Of a stretch of DNA of 64,000 nucleotides, positions 9,009 to 16,345 are shown one piece after another. The notes beneath the pieces were generated by a model. The model was not told where the DNA came from. It did no database searches and worked only from the letters and a program-made list of their open reading frames with translations. Origin of the DNA: Micavibrio sp. (GTDB taxonomy: Bacteria > Pseudomonadota > Alphaproteobacteria > Micavibrionales > Micavibrionaceae); NCBI GenBank assembly GCA_030824805.1, contig JAPJRC010000004.1, forward strand, positions 29,447 through 93,446, in the 5' to 3' direction. The position numbers were made by a program, and so were the translations under genes. Position 1 is the stretch's first letter. Every line of letters begins with the position of its first letter.

Positions 9009-10325
9009 ATGAGCGATTACCTGCACAATCGCAACGGGCGCTATTATTACCGTCGACGCGTTCCTTCAGAGGTGGCTTCATACGACAATCGCGAGACGGT
9101 ATGCATATCCCTTAAAACGAATGACGTGCGAGCCGCCAAACGAAAGGCGGATATCTATAATGAACAGATCGAGGAATATTGGCGATCACTGATAGTGACG
9201 GGATCCACTTATGAGGAGCAAAGCTACAAGCAGGCTGTAGCAATCGCGCGGGCGCATGGCTTTAATTATAAGTATGCAGCCGACATTGCAAAATCGCCAA
9301 TACAAGAGATTGTCGACCGCGTGCTCCTGGTGCAATCAAACCAGAACCCAGAAATGGTCGCAGGCATCCTTGGCGGTGTGGATCAACCCGAGCTCTTGAT
9401 CAGTGAGTGCCTAGATAAATATTGGCCGCTTTGCGTGGATAGGCTTACCAAGAAATCCGATCAACAAATACACCGATGGAAGACTTTAAGAACCACTGTC
9501 ATGAAGAACTTTTTGCGCATCGTCGGTGATAAGCCGATCGCCAAAATAGACAGAAAAGATGTGATGATACTTAAGGAATATTGGGCGCAAAAAATTGCCA
9601 AGCGCGAGCGCTCGACCGACACAGCAAACAAACAGATACGGATTGCTAGAGATATCCTGCAGACTGTTGCTGACCATGCAGGCATGGAACTGGATTTTAC
9701 GAAGCCTTTTGCGAAGACCAACTTCAAGCGCTCCACAAACTCACGGCCGCCTTTTGATGCAAAATATGTACAGAATGTAATTTTGGCGCCCGGGGCTCTG
9801 CCGACTTTGAATGATGATTGTAAATATCTCATCTATGCAATGGCTGATCTGGGCGCGCGACCATCCGAGCTTGTGGCGCTAACCCCCAAAGACATCTTCC
9901 TGGACGCCGACATACCATTCATTTGGATCCGGCCTTCTATCGATCGCGAATTAAAAACAGAGCATAGTGAACGTCAAATACCTTTAGTAGGCGCTGCGCT
10001 CTTTGCCTTCAAGAAAATGCCCGATGGCTTCCAACGCTATGCCACCGCCGACAGCGCATCCGCGGCAATCAACAAATACCTTACGACACGGGATTTGCTT
10101 CCAACGCCGCAGCATAGCCTGTACAGTCTTCGCCACACATTCAAAGACAGGTTACGGGATGCCGGCGCCCCGGAAGAAGTGATAGACTCATTGATGGGAC
10201 ACGAGACAAACCGACCGAAATACGGCCGCGGCCACAACTTGGAAACCAAGAAGAAATGGCTAGAAAAGATCGCCTACAATCCACCTGCCGGCGTTGAATC
10301 AATGTCGACCCAGCAATTCGTTTAG
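9009..10325 (+). CDS. int: phage tyrosine integrase
   Basis: 438 residues. The C-terminal catalytic domain has GARPSEL (Arg284), YSLRHTF (Arg375, His376), LMGH and the nucleophile Tyr405 in PKYGRG. In the HxxR box the first position is Tyr (372), as in several phage integrases. An N-terminal segment with YYYRRRVP precedes a SAM-like core-binding domain (~140-245). Start at 9009 is chosen because the upstream in-frame codons from 8931 cover the arm-type repeat. Adjacent to attL, so it should catalyse integration into tRNA-Phe. It converges with the next gene with a 14-nt gap. Confidence 0.92.
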   Translation: MSDYLHNRNGRYYYRRRVPSEVASYDNRETVCISLKTNDVRAAKRKADIYNEQIEEYWRSLIVTGSTYEEQSYKQAVAIARAHGFNYKYAADIAKSPIQEIVDRVLLVQSNQNPEMVAGILGGVDQPELLISECLDKYWPLCVDRLTKKSDQQIHRWKTLRTTVMKNFLRIVGDKPIAKIDRKDVMILKEYWAQKIAKRERSTDTANKQIRIARDILQTVADHAGMELDFTKPFAKTNFKRSTNSRPPFDAKYVQNVILAPGALPTLNDDCKYLIYAMADLGARPSELVALTPKDIFLDADIPFIWIRPSIDRELKTEHSERQIPLVGAALFAFKKMPDGFQRYATADSASAAINKYLTTRDLLPTPQHSLYSLRHTFKDRLRDAGAPEEVIDSLMGHETNRPKYGRGHNLETKKKWLEKIAYNPPAGVESMSTQQFV

Positions 10326-10339
10326 CAGCCCCATGCCGC

Positions 10340-10894
10340 CTATCTGGCAAGCGCAGCCAGCAGCTCATCGAGGCTGGCGGACGCACGCTTGGCTTGGGGA
10401 CGGGGGTAAACATCAAGAGCGGGATTATCGAACGCGCTGGATTTGGATGGAGGGCTGAAACCAGTCTGGCTACCAAGGCCGTAGGGGGCGGTCCCATAAT
10501 ACCCAAGCAGCCCCTGACTTACAGCTGAAGCTCCTAAAGCGTGATGGGATGCGGTCGGGGAATCATCGAAAAGCAAATCCACAAAATCGCGGGATTTATG
10601 TTGCACGTTGTACCGTGGCTGATATTGCGCAATAAGCATCTGCTCCACCTCATCCAAGTAAAAGGCGAGACCTTGCCTGAATGCCACCCAAAGCGTGTGT
10701 CTAGAATCGTCTGCCACAGCACGGCGTATGGTTTCATGGCAAGGATTAAGTCGGTCGGGCGCGTTCTTAGCCTGTCCGACATAGGTCACACTGTTTTTAC
10801 TATCAATGAGAAGATAAACGGCTGGACCGTGCGTCTTTTTGACGGTTTCAAAATCATGGTTCGTGAAAAAAATTCCGCTGATGTATTTTTGCAT
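10340..10894 (-). CDS. GIY-YIG nuclease domain protein
   Basis: 184 residues. Residues ~20-95 carry a GIY-YIG-like core: GPAVYLLID (GIY strand), TYVGQAKN (YIG strand), a following Arg, a His-containing helix and a Glu in LDEVEQMLI, then QPRYNV. The C-terminal ~80 residues are low-complexity Ser/Pro/Ala. The start at 10894 has GGGGG 6 nt upstream; a longer frame to 10933 has none. GIY-YIG domains cut DNA; whether this one is a repair, homing or defence nuclease cannot be told. It sits in the integrase-proximal cargo position with the SRAP gene. Confidence 0.65.
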   Translation of the reverse strand: MQKYISGIFFTNHDFETVKKTHGPAVYLLIDSKNSVTYVGQAKNAPDRLNPCHETIRRAVADDSRHTLWVAFRQGLAFYLDEVEQMLIAQYQPRYNVQHKSRDFVDLLFDDSPTASHHALGASAVSQGLLGYYGTAPYGLGSQTGFSPPSKSSAFDNPALDVYPRPQAKRASASLDELLAALAR

Positions 10895-10949
10895 TTCTGC
10901 CCCCTGTATTTTTCTGATTATGTAACCTATCATAGAATATGAAAAAAAT

Positions 10950-11600
10950 CTAATAAGAATCGCGCAAAGGCTCGACGTCCTTTACGCCCGTAGAATTCAT
11001 AGAGGGATTCATCGCAGTGATCTCGAACATCGACGCCGGCAGTGTTGGGATTGTCTCAACAGTCGAGCGTCCGGGATCCAGCCAGTCATCCACGTAGTCT
11101 GTAATTATCGGAACACGGTGATGGTATTGTCGAACAACCCCCTCTGATTCAGTGGTGACGATCGAAAAAGAAACAAGCCACTCATTCTCGATCTGCGTGT
11201 GATTGTAAATACCTGCCAGGTTGATTAGACTGCCGTCTTTTCGCGAGAATTTGTAAGGCATCTTACGCTTCCGCTCCCCCTCTTCGCGCCACTCGTAGAA
11301 AGCTTCGCAAGGAATTATGCACCGGCGCTTTGCGTAGGGAGTCTTGAAGCTCGACTTTTCAGTGATAGTTTCTGCCCGCGCATTGTGTAAAGTTGGAAGC
11401 TTTTCGAGGTTGCGCACCCACGATGGCACGAGCCCGAAGCGCGCCAAATGCCAGTGCGCGCCGTTTTCGTCGTTGCAAAGGATGGGCGTTATGCCTGTAG
11501 GCGGCAGATTGGGATCATACTCGAAATTGAAAGCGGGCGAAGAGGCAAAACACTCCAATAGGCGGTTTGCGTTTCTTGGCGATTGAAATCGTGCACACAT
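10950..11600 (-). CDS. SRAP (YedK/HMCES) abasic-site protein
   Basis: 216 residues. The start at 11600 gives Met-Cys-Ala-Arg-Phe, placing the conserved Cys2 that forms a covalent link with abasic sites in ssDNA once Met1 is removed. Further family marks: LHNARAETI, CIIPCEAFYEW and YHHRVPII with the conserved Asn, Glu and His. SRAP proteins shield abasic sites from strand breakage. An in-frame start three codons upstream would bury Cys2 and is rejected. It lies on the minus strand downstream of a region with a strong Shine-Dalgarno and a ten-codon frame. Confidence 0.88.
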   Translation of the reverse strand: MCARFQSPRNANRLLECFASSPAFNFEYDPNLPPTGITPILCNDENGAHWHLARFGLVPSWVRNLEKLPTLHNARAETITEKSSFKTPYAKRRCIIPCEAFYEWREEGERKRKMPYKFSRKDGSLINLAGIYNHTQIENEWLVSFSIVTTESEGVVRQYHHRVPIITDYVDDWLDPGRSTVETIPTLPASMFEITAMNPSMNSTGVKDVEPLRDSY

Positions 11601-11682
11601 GAACCTCAATATGGTGTTTCAATCGATAAAAAGCGAGAGGGATAGCGCCCTTTGGCAGGCGTGCCCTCACTTTTTTGACTGA

Positions 11683-11715
11683 TTAAGGTTTGGCAAACCG
11701 GAAAGTTCCAGACAT
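11683..11715 (-). other. ten-codon frame behind a very strong ribosome site (possible leader)
   Basis: AGGAGGAG lies 6 nt upstream of an ATG that opens only ten codons (MSGTFRFAKP, stop), 83 nt before the SRAP gene on the same strand. It may be a leader peptide. The rest of 11716-12005 is AT-rich without a recognised gene. Confidence 0.35.
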
Positions 11716-12005
11716 GCGAAGCTCCTCCTATTGTATGATAAATTACCTCCGTCCCGGACATGCGGGATCTACTGGTTACCAGCGTAGTCAGTAAAGCGAG
11801 AGAAGTTCATGGTTTAAAGCGTTGGCGCGCTTTAACTAGAATTGGGAAAGCAGATGGTTAATTTCTGATATGCAATTAGTGGAATAAATCTTAAGGATTT
11901 GACGATCACTTTTCAAGCGGCAGCACTACCATTTTATTGAAAATTAAAAAAATTTCCTATAGGATGATACATTAGACATCCTGAAAGTATAACGGCCAGC
12001 CCACC

Positions 12006-12149
12006 ATGAAAGTTTTGACTTGTATAAAAGCTATTTTTTCATCTCCCACCAAAGTGTGTGAGCTTTGCGGCGGTGAAAAAAAGCTGTCTGGATGGGCAGA
12101 TGACTACTATCAGTGCGCAACATGTAAACGCGGCACATTTGAGATTTAA
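12006..12149 (+). CDS. small zinc-ribbon protein
   Basis: 47 residues with two CxxC pairs, CELC (residues 18-21) and CATC (37-40), spaced as in a zinc ribbon. The stop TAA at 12147-12149 overlaps the stop of the convergent tail gene. No clear ribosome site is visible. The paired cysteines make a real gene likely; role unknown, perhaps nucleic-acid binding. Confidence 0.5.
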   Translation: MKVLTCIKAIFSSPTKVCELCGGEKKLSGWADDYYQCATCKRGTFEI

Positions 12150-13438
12150 GGAAACATTGCTTGTATTGCGCCTCTCACATTCAATCCAGCCAAAGTATGG
12201 CCATTTTGCGAAGGATGTAACCCATCCCCGGTCACGAGAAACGGGGTAATTCCGTCGACAAGGGCTTTATACGTGCCTGCTGGATCACGCATGTTTGCCA
12301 TCGAAACCAGCGCATCAATAGTTCCGTCCGCAAGTTTCGTAGCTAGCCAATCGTTGAATTGAACCGCCACACCAGATGGCGGCGTCCATGCCGAACTGAC
12401 CGTCTGGCCTGCATATGTGAGAAAATTATCTGTAGAACTTCCGCTAAATAGCAACTCTGTGCGGATAATTTTCTCAACACCGCTGCTTCTGTACAACGAC
12501 CAAAGACCGTTGGCTCGACTTTGTGCTGTGGCCAGCGTTACACCTCCGCCGTTAATATCGTTCGTCATATACTCGTCGATGGCACATTTACAGTACTTGA
12601 TATATCGCTTTGCGTTGTGCCCCCCAGTTAGCAGTGTTGATTGAGACGAGGATCTTGCGCAATTTATGGACGGGTAAATTCCGTTAGCATCACCAACGGC
12701 GCGTGATAGAAAGCCTCCTCCATAAATTCCATTAGGCCCATCGCCTGCACCTTCAGCGATAGACGTGCCGGACAAGAAAAACGAAGGTGCATCTACAACA
12801 GGGTTCCCCAACACAACAGGATGGTAACCGAAGGCTGCATATTGTGGAGATGATCCAGTTGCAGTAAAAGGACCAGATTCGTTAGTCGACGAAAGTGTCG
12901 TGAGCGCTGAATCATAATGCCCGTATTGAACACCAGGGTAGGAATTCCGCAAACCCACGTCATAAGGATACGCACCATTGGCTGGAAAAGAAAACTTTGT
13001 TTTGATCCAATAATATTCCCCTTTGCCTATATAATCCAACCCAAAGTCCTGAGCGAATATTGGGTTTGAGTTTAGGTCACTGGTGTAGGATGACAATTGC
13101 AAAGGCGATCCCACAGGAAAAGTTACTGGCACCACCGCACCATTCGGTGCTATTACCGCGCATTCGTCAATTTGACCAATATTTCCGACACTCAGTTCGT
13201 TCCCGCCGACATTATACCACCAGAACGACAACACTAATGTCCTCGCATCCTGTCCAATAAGGGCTGGAATATATGAGAAACCAGATTGCCTGCCACCCGA
13301 AACAGTTGTTTTGTTGTTCGCGAGGCGCTGGTTAACGCCTATAACACGTAGTGGAGTAGTAATTGGTGGAACGTTATCAGAGTTCCGATAACCCAAACCC
13401 AAGCCGTTATCAAATCCAAGCATTCCTATACGTCTCAT
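12146..13438 (-). CDS. SGNH/GDSL-type hydrolase domain tail protein
   Basis: 430 residues; last gene of the late operon. The N-terminal half is Gly/Ser/Asn-rich beta structure as in tail fibres or spikes. Residues from about 225 resemble an SGNH esterase: FLSGTSIAEGAGD as the Ser-containing block I and GDGLHPSQNGH as the Asp-x-x-His block V near the C-terminus. Such enzymes on tails de-acetylate surface polysaccharide. The classical GDS is GTS here, so activity is less certain. Likely a receptor-binding or surface-glycan-modifying protein. ATG 13438 has AGG 7-8 nt upstream. Confidence 0.6.
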   Translation of the reverse strand: MRRIGMLGFDNGLGLGYRNSDNVPPITTPLRVIGVNQRLANNKTTVSGGRQSGFSYIPALIGQDARTLVLSFWWYNVGGNELSVGNIGQIDECAVIAPNGAVVPVTFPVGSPLQLSSYTSDLNSNPIFAQDFGLDYIGKGEYYWIKTKFSFPANGAYPYDVGLRNSYPGVQYGHYDSALTTLSSTNESGPFTATGSSPQYAAFGYHPVVLGNPVVDAPSFFLSGTSIAEGAGDGPNGIYGGGFLSRAVGDANGIYPSINCARSSSQSTLLTGGHNAKRYIKYCKCAIDEYMTNDINGGGVTLATAQSRANGLWSLYRSSGVEKIIRTELLFSGSSTDNFLTYAGQTVSSAWTPPSGVAVQFNDWLATKLADGTIDALVSMANMRDPAGTYKALVDGITPFLVTGDGLHPSQNGHTLAGLNVRGAIQAMFP

Positions 13439-13444
13439 ATTCGC

Positions 13445-13639
13445 CTACCTGCCAGCCGCCGCACGTTCGTTGTGCGCCGTAATATTTTGCATGGATTCCC
13501 GATCAAGTTTCACTCTATTGGATAAGGGGATTACTTCTGACACACACGTCGACCGGGGCGTCGAACACGCTGCTAGCACAGAAACGGCGCACAAGTTCAG
13601 TATCATCAAGGCGACGGATTTTATTGAGATGCACTGCAT
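13445..13639 (-). CDS. Rz1: o-spanin lipoprotein (Rz1-like)
   Basis: 64 residues in a different frame, starting inside the Rz gene and running past its end. The N-terminus is a lipoprotein signal with lipobox VLAAC (Cys25). AGGAAAG precedes the ATG at 13639, which decides the start over an upstream frame to 13690. Rz1 proteins are outer-membrane lipoproteins that pair with Rz to fuse inner and outer membranes in the last lysis step. Confidence 0.8.
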   Translation of the reverse strand: MQCISIKSVALMILNLCAVSVLAACSTPRSTCVSEVIPLSNRVKLDRESMQNITAHNERAAAGR

Positions 13640-13826
13640 TTTCTTTCCTAACATTAAGTTCAGCAACGGCAAAATTAGCCTTAGTTTCATTTACACCGCG
13701 GGTGTAAGCCATTTCTTCGCGGTGCTGGAGATAAAGAAAAGCCCCAATTGCAAAGACAACCAGGGCGATATGGGCTTTATACTCCCAAAGCCAGCTAGAG
13801 ATATTTTTTATGGCGATCCATTTCAT
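13515..13826 (-). CDS. Rz: i-spanin (Rz-like)
   Basis: 103 residues: a short cytoplasmic N-terminus, one transmembrane helix (HIALVVFAIGAFLYL, residues ~18-33) and a charged periplasmic coiled-coil-like domain with two Cys near the end. This topology and its place right behind the endolysin define the inner-membrane spanin. Its ATG overlaps the endolysin stop and Rz1 overlaps its 3' half. Confidence 0.8.
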   Translation of the reverse strand: MKWIAIKNISSWLWEYKAHIALVVFAIGAFLYLQHREEMAYTRGVNETKANFAVAELNVRKENAVHLNKIRRLDDTELVRRFCASSVFDAPVDVCVRSNPLIQ

Positions 13827-14278
13827 GAAAGCTTACCTCCCACCCCCACAAAGAAATCACGTAGGGCTATCATAGTGTTTTCGTGTTGACCGTATCCGGC
13901 GCCAGGCAGTGACGCCCAAATATTGGCACACTTTCGCACCGCCAGCTCGAAGCGGCCGGCTTCTACATCGGCCATAGCCCGCTGCTCTCGTATCATTTGA
14001 ACGGCGATAGCGTCTTGTGACGCCGGAGAAAAATCCCTCAAATTCAAAGTCACGCGGTAAGCGTCATAATATCTTGCAAGAATTTGGTAACGACCGGCGG
14101 CCGTGCTGGTCACAAATTTTCCCTTGATTGCGAACCGTAGCTTTTTGCGAGGATGATCATTATATCCTTGAAAGTAGCCGCCACCGTATAAGACGTTATA
14201 TCCATCATGGCCTTTACCGAATGTGCCTTCAGAATATGCGATCGTATCCAGAAATGGCTTGAGATTCTTATTGAGCAT
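13823..14278 (-). CDS. R: phage endolysin, lambda R-type transglycosylase
   Basis: 151 residues, close to lambda R (158). Strong resemblance along the length: FLDTIAYSEGT (catalytic Glu17, Glu19 in lambda), DHPRK, TSTAAGRYQIL, DFSPASQDAIA and NIWASLPGAGYGQ. Cleaves the MurNAc-GlcNAc bond leaving anhydro-muramic ends. No signal peptide, so a holin is needed for export. The start at 14278 follows an AAAGGTG ribosome site; an upstream frame to 14359 overlaps the holin gene and lacks one. Confidence 0.92.
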   Translation of the reverse strand: MLNKNLKPFLDTIAYSEGTFGKGHDGYNVLYGGGYFQGYNDHPRKKLRFAIKGKFVTSTAAGRYQILARYYDAYRVTLNLRDFSPASQDAIAVQMIREQRAMADVEAGRFELAVRKCANIWASLPGAGYGQHENTMIALRDFFVGVGGKLS

Positions 14279-14558
14279 CAGGCACCTTTGATTCCGCCGT
14301 TGTTTGAACGGTCTTTGTTGTGATTTCTTCCACGCGTTGCATTCCGAAGCGCGCCGCAATCAAATTTTGCGCCCCTTTGTCGCCGACAAGGACAAATAGG
14401 GTTGCAGGTATTGCCCACATCAATCCGTCCCACAGATTGCTTATTGTGTCATTGTCTATGCCTTTTATCGTAACTGCATAGACGATCATGCTTGCCCAAA
14501 CATGCAAGGCGGCAACGCTAAACTTCATGGCCGCGCGGCCCGTGTTTTGATCCGTCAT
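14268..14558 (-). CDS. probable holin
   Basis: 96 residues with two membrane segments (ALHVWASMIVYAV, ~17-30; LMWAIPATLFVLVG, ~46-59) and a charged C-terminal tail. Size, topology and position immediately upstream of the endolysin, with an 11-nt overlap, are those of a class II holin. No sequence family recognised, so the call is by context. Confidence 0.65.
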   Translation of the reverse strand: MTDQNTGRAAMKFSVAALHVWASMIVYAVTIKGIDNDTISNLWDGLMWAIPATLFVLVGDKGAQNLIAARFGMQRVEEITTKTVQTTAESKVPDAQ

Positions 14559-14953
14559 CTGTTTGAACTTTCCAAGCGGTCCTCTATCTTCTCCAATCGA
14601 TCCTGAAGATTGACGATTTGCGCGTCTCTGAGACGCCGGGAGGACTCTATTTCTGCCTTGGTAACATATCCTGCCTGGCTCTTTTCCATCGTTTCGAGCT
14701 TGTAATTTGCAATAGTAATTTGCGATTTCAGATCAACGATTTCATTTTTCATTTCGTCGCGAAATTTTACGATTTCGGACTTCATATCTTCTCTGCTATC
14801 GCGAACATTGGAATTGATGGATGAGAAATATGCCCACCCTCCGCCGATTGCGGCTATGACGGCCCATTGGAATATGCTCTGGAAAATTTGACCCCAATCG
14901 ATTTTCATGCGCACGCCTGTGCTTTGACCATCCACTTCGACCTCAGCATCCAT
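14555..14953 (-). CDS. membrane-anchored coiled-coil protein of the lysis cluster
   Basis: 132 residues: an acidic N-terminus, one transmembrane helix (IFQWAVIAAIGGGWAYF, ~25-42) and a long coiled coil to the C-terminus. ATG at 14953 has GGAT nearby; TTG at 14965 is an alternative. It overlaps the holin start by 4 nt. It may be a second holin or holin-modulating protein, like the XhlA-type haemolysin partners, or link tail and lysis functions. Confidence 0.5.
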   Translation of the reverse strand: MDAEVEVDGQSTGVRMKIDWGQIFQSIFQWAVIAAIGGGWAYFSSINSNVRDSREDMKSEIVKFRDEMKNEIVDLKSQITIANYKLETMEKSQAGYVTKAEIESSRRLRDAQIVNLQDRLEKIEDRLESSNR

Positions 14954-15059
14954 ATTAATATCCAATCATTTGTGTCAGCATGCACCGTAATTTTCCCCAC
15001 TCTGTCGTAATTATATGTCCATCAGCACTCCATTGAGCGTTTCGGGCAATGTTGAGACT

Positions 15060-16337
15060 TTACAGCCTCCCGGTATATTTGAATTTCAGAGTGTGGATGT
15101 CGCATCCTTTTAATGATGCGCATTTGTTTCGGTGGACCTTTTCGTTATCGACAGAGATCAACCCGCGGCTTATTGCATCCTGTATTTCGGACCAGCCGCC
15201 GAGCTGCTGATACTCGACCAATCTTTTGATACGATCATCCATAGGATCCAGAAGCACCGGTATAAGATCGGGTTCGTTATGCAAAAATGGATGGGGGATA
15301 ATATCCATATCCGCATTTTTGATATCATTCGTTATCTCTTGCGCCTCTGCCTGCACACTGGCGCCATCCATGTATTCTTCCAAAGTTCTACGCTTGGCAA
15401 CCATGCGATATTTTTTGCCGGTTACTTTGCATTTATGCGTGCAACGAATATCGGTTGGCCCGTTATAGGCCCAGGGCGGCACTTCAGCCAGATACGTGCC
15501 TACGACATCTCCGGAAGAATTCAACAAGGCGTAGAAAAAGCCACCAACCTCTCCCTCACCAATGTCATAGGGCGGCGATGAAGTGACATAGCGTTGACTG
15601 TAACTCACGTTCCTGTTTGAAGATGATCCACCTTTCGACACTTGGGGATAGAACCCAAACTCACCGCCCGGAAGAGAAGTATAGCCAGTGCCGCTGACCG
15701 TCGATCCGTTTTGTCGTCTTACGCCTAGGCGGCCGGCCGTACCGCTAAAGCTGCTGGGTCCACCGGAGAAGACGGTCACGTCGATAAAACCGTCACTATC
15801 AATAAAAAATCCGAACGAACCGGTACCGAGGCTCGTGTTCAAATCCCCCTGAGAAACGGTAATAATGCCGGTGCTTTCGTTCGTTCCCGCCAATTGCAAG
15901 AAAGTACCGTCATAAATTGCGGTATAAAAGCCATCTTGAATAATGTCATTGGCGGCCAAAGCAGCCAATCCGCTTTCGGTTTTCTTCCGAAATGGGATGG
16001 GCGACAAAGGATCGATCCCGTCGATGACCGCATCCACCGGCCCGCCGTTGGATGACAGGGCTATAAATTTGAACTCCATGCCGTCGCCGAGTTCCGACAA
16101 ACCGAGCGGCGTGGTCAAGGTTAAATGGTCGGAAGTGCCTGCAACAGCGCATTTGATGAATTCATTGCTTTGCACATCGCGCGCATTGGGAACGATAATT
16201 CCACCTGGCGTAACACTATCACCCACATGGATGCGCTTCTTGGTGATGTTGTAGCCAAATTCTGCCAACGCAATCACGGCAGAGCCTATTACCGAATCCA
16301 CGCCTCTACGATGTTGTACCTGCTCGGTTATCGCCAT
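15060..16337 (-). CDS. phage tail fibre-type protein
   Basis: 425 residues. The N-terminal EQVQHRRGVDSVIGSAVIALAEFGYNITKKRIHVGD resembles the start of tail-fibre proteins that begin with a short 'R-R-G' shoulder domain. The middle is Gly/Ser-rich, the C-terminus is more charged with several Cys. Located directly downstream of the tail-tip J-like gene, with GAGGA just before ATG, so probably a distal tail or side-fibre subunit. Exact role not established. Confidence 0.6.
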   Translation of the reverse strand: MAITEQVQHRRGVDSVIGSAVIALAEFGYNITKKRIHVGDSVTPGGIIVPNARDVQSNEFIKCAVAGTSDHLTLTTPLGLSELGDGMEFKFIALSSNGGPVDAVIDGIDPLSPIPFRKKTESGLAALAANDIIQDGFYTAIYDGTFLQLAGTNESTGIITVSQGDLNTSLGTGSFGFFIDSDGFIDVTVFSGGPSSFSGTAGRLGVRRQNGSTVSGTGYTSLPGGEFGFYPQVSKGGSSSNRNVSYSQRYVTSSPPYDIGEGEVGGFFYALLNSSGDVVGTYLAEVPPWAYNGPTDIRCTHKCKVTGKKYRMVAKRRTLEEYMDGASVQAEAQEITNDIKNADMDIIPHPFLHNEPDLIPVLLDPMDDRIKRLVEYQQLGGWSEIQDAISRGLISVDNEKVHRNKCASLKGCDIHTLKFKYTGRL

Positions 16338-16345
16338 ACTATCCT

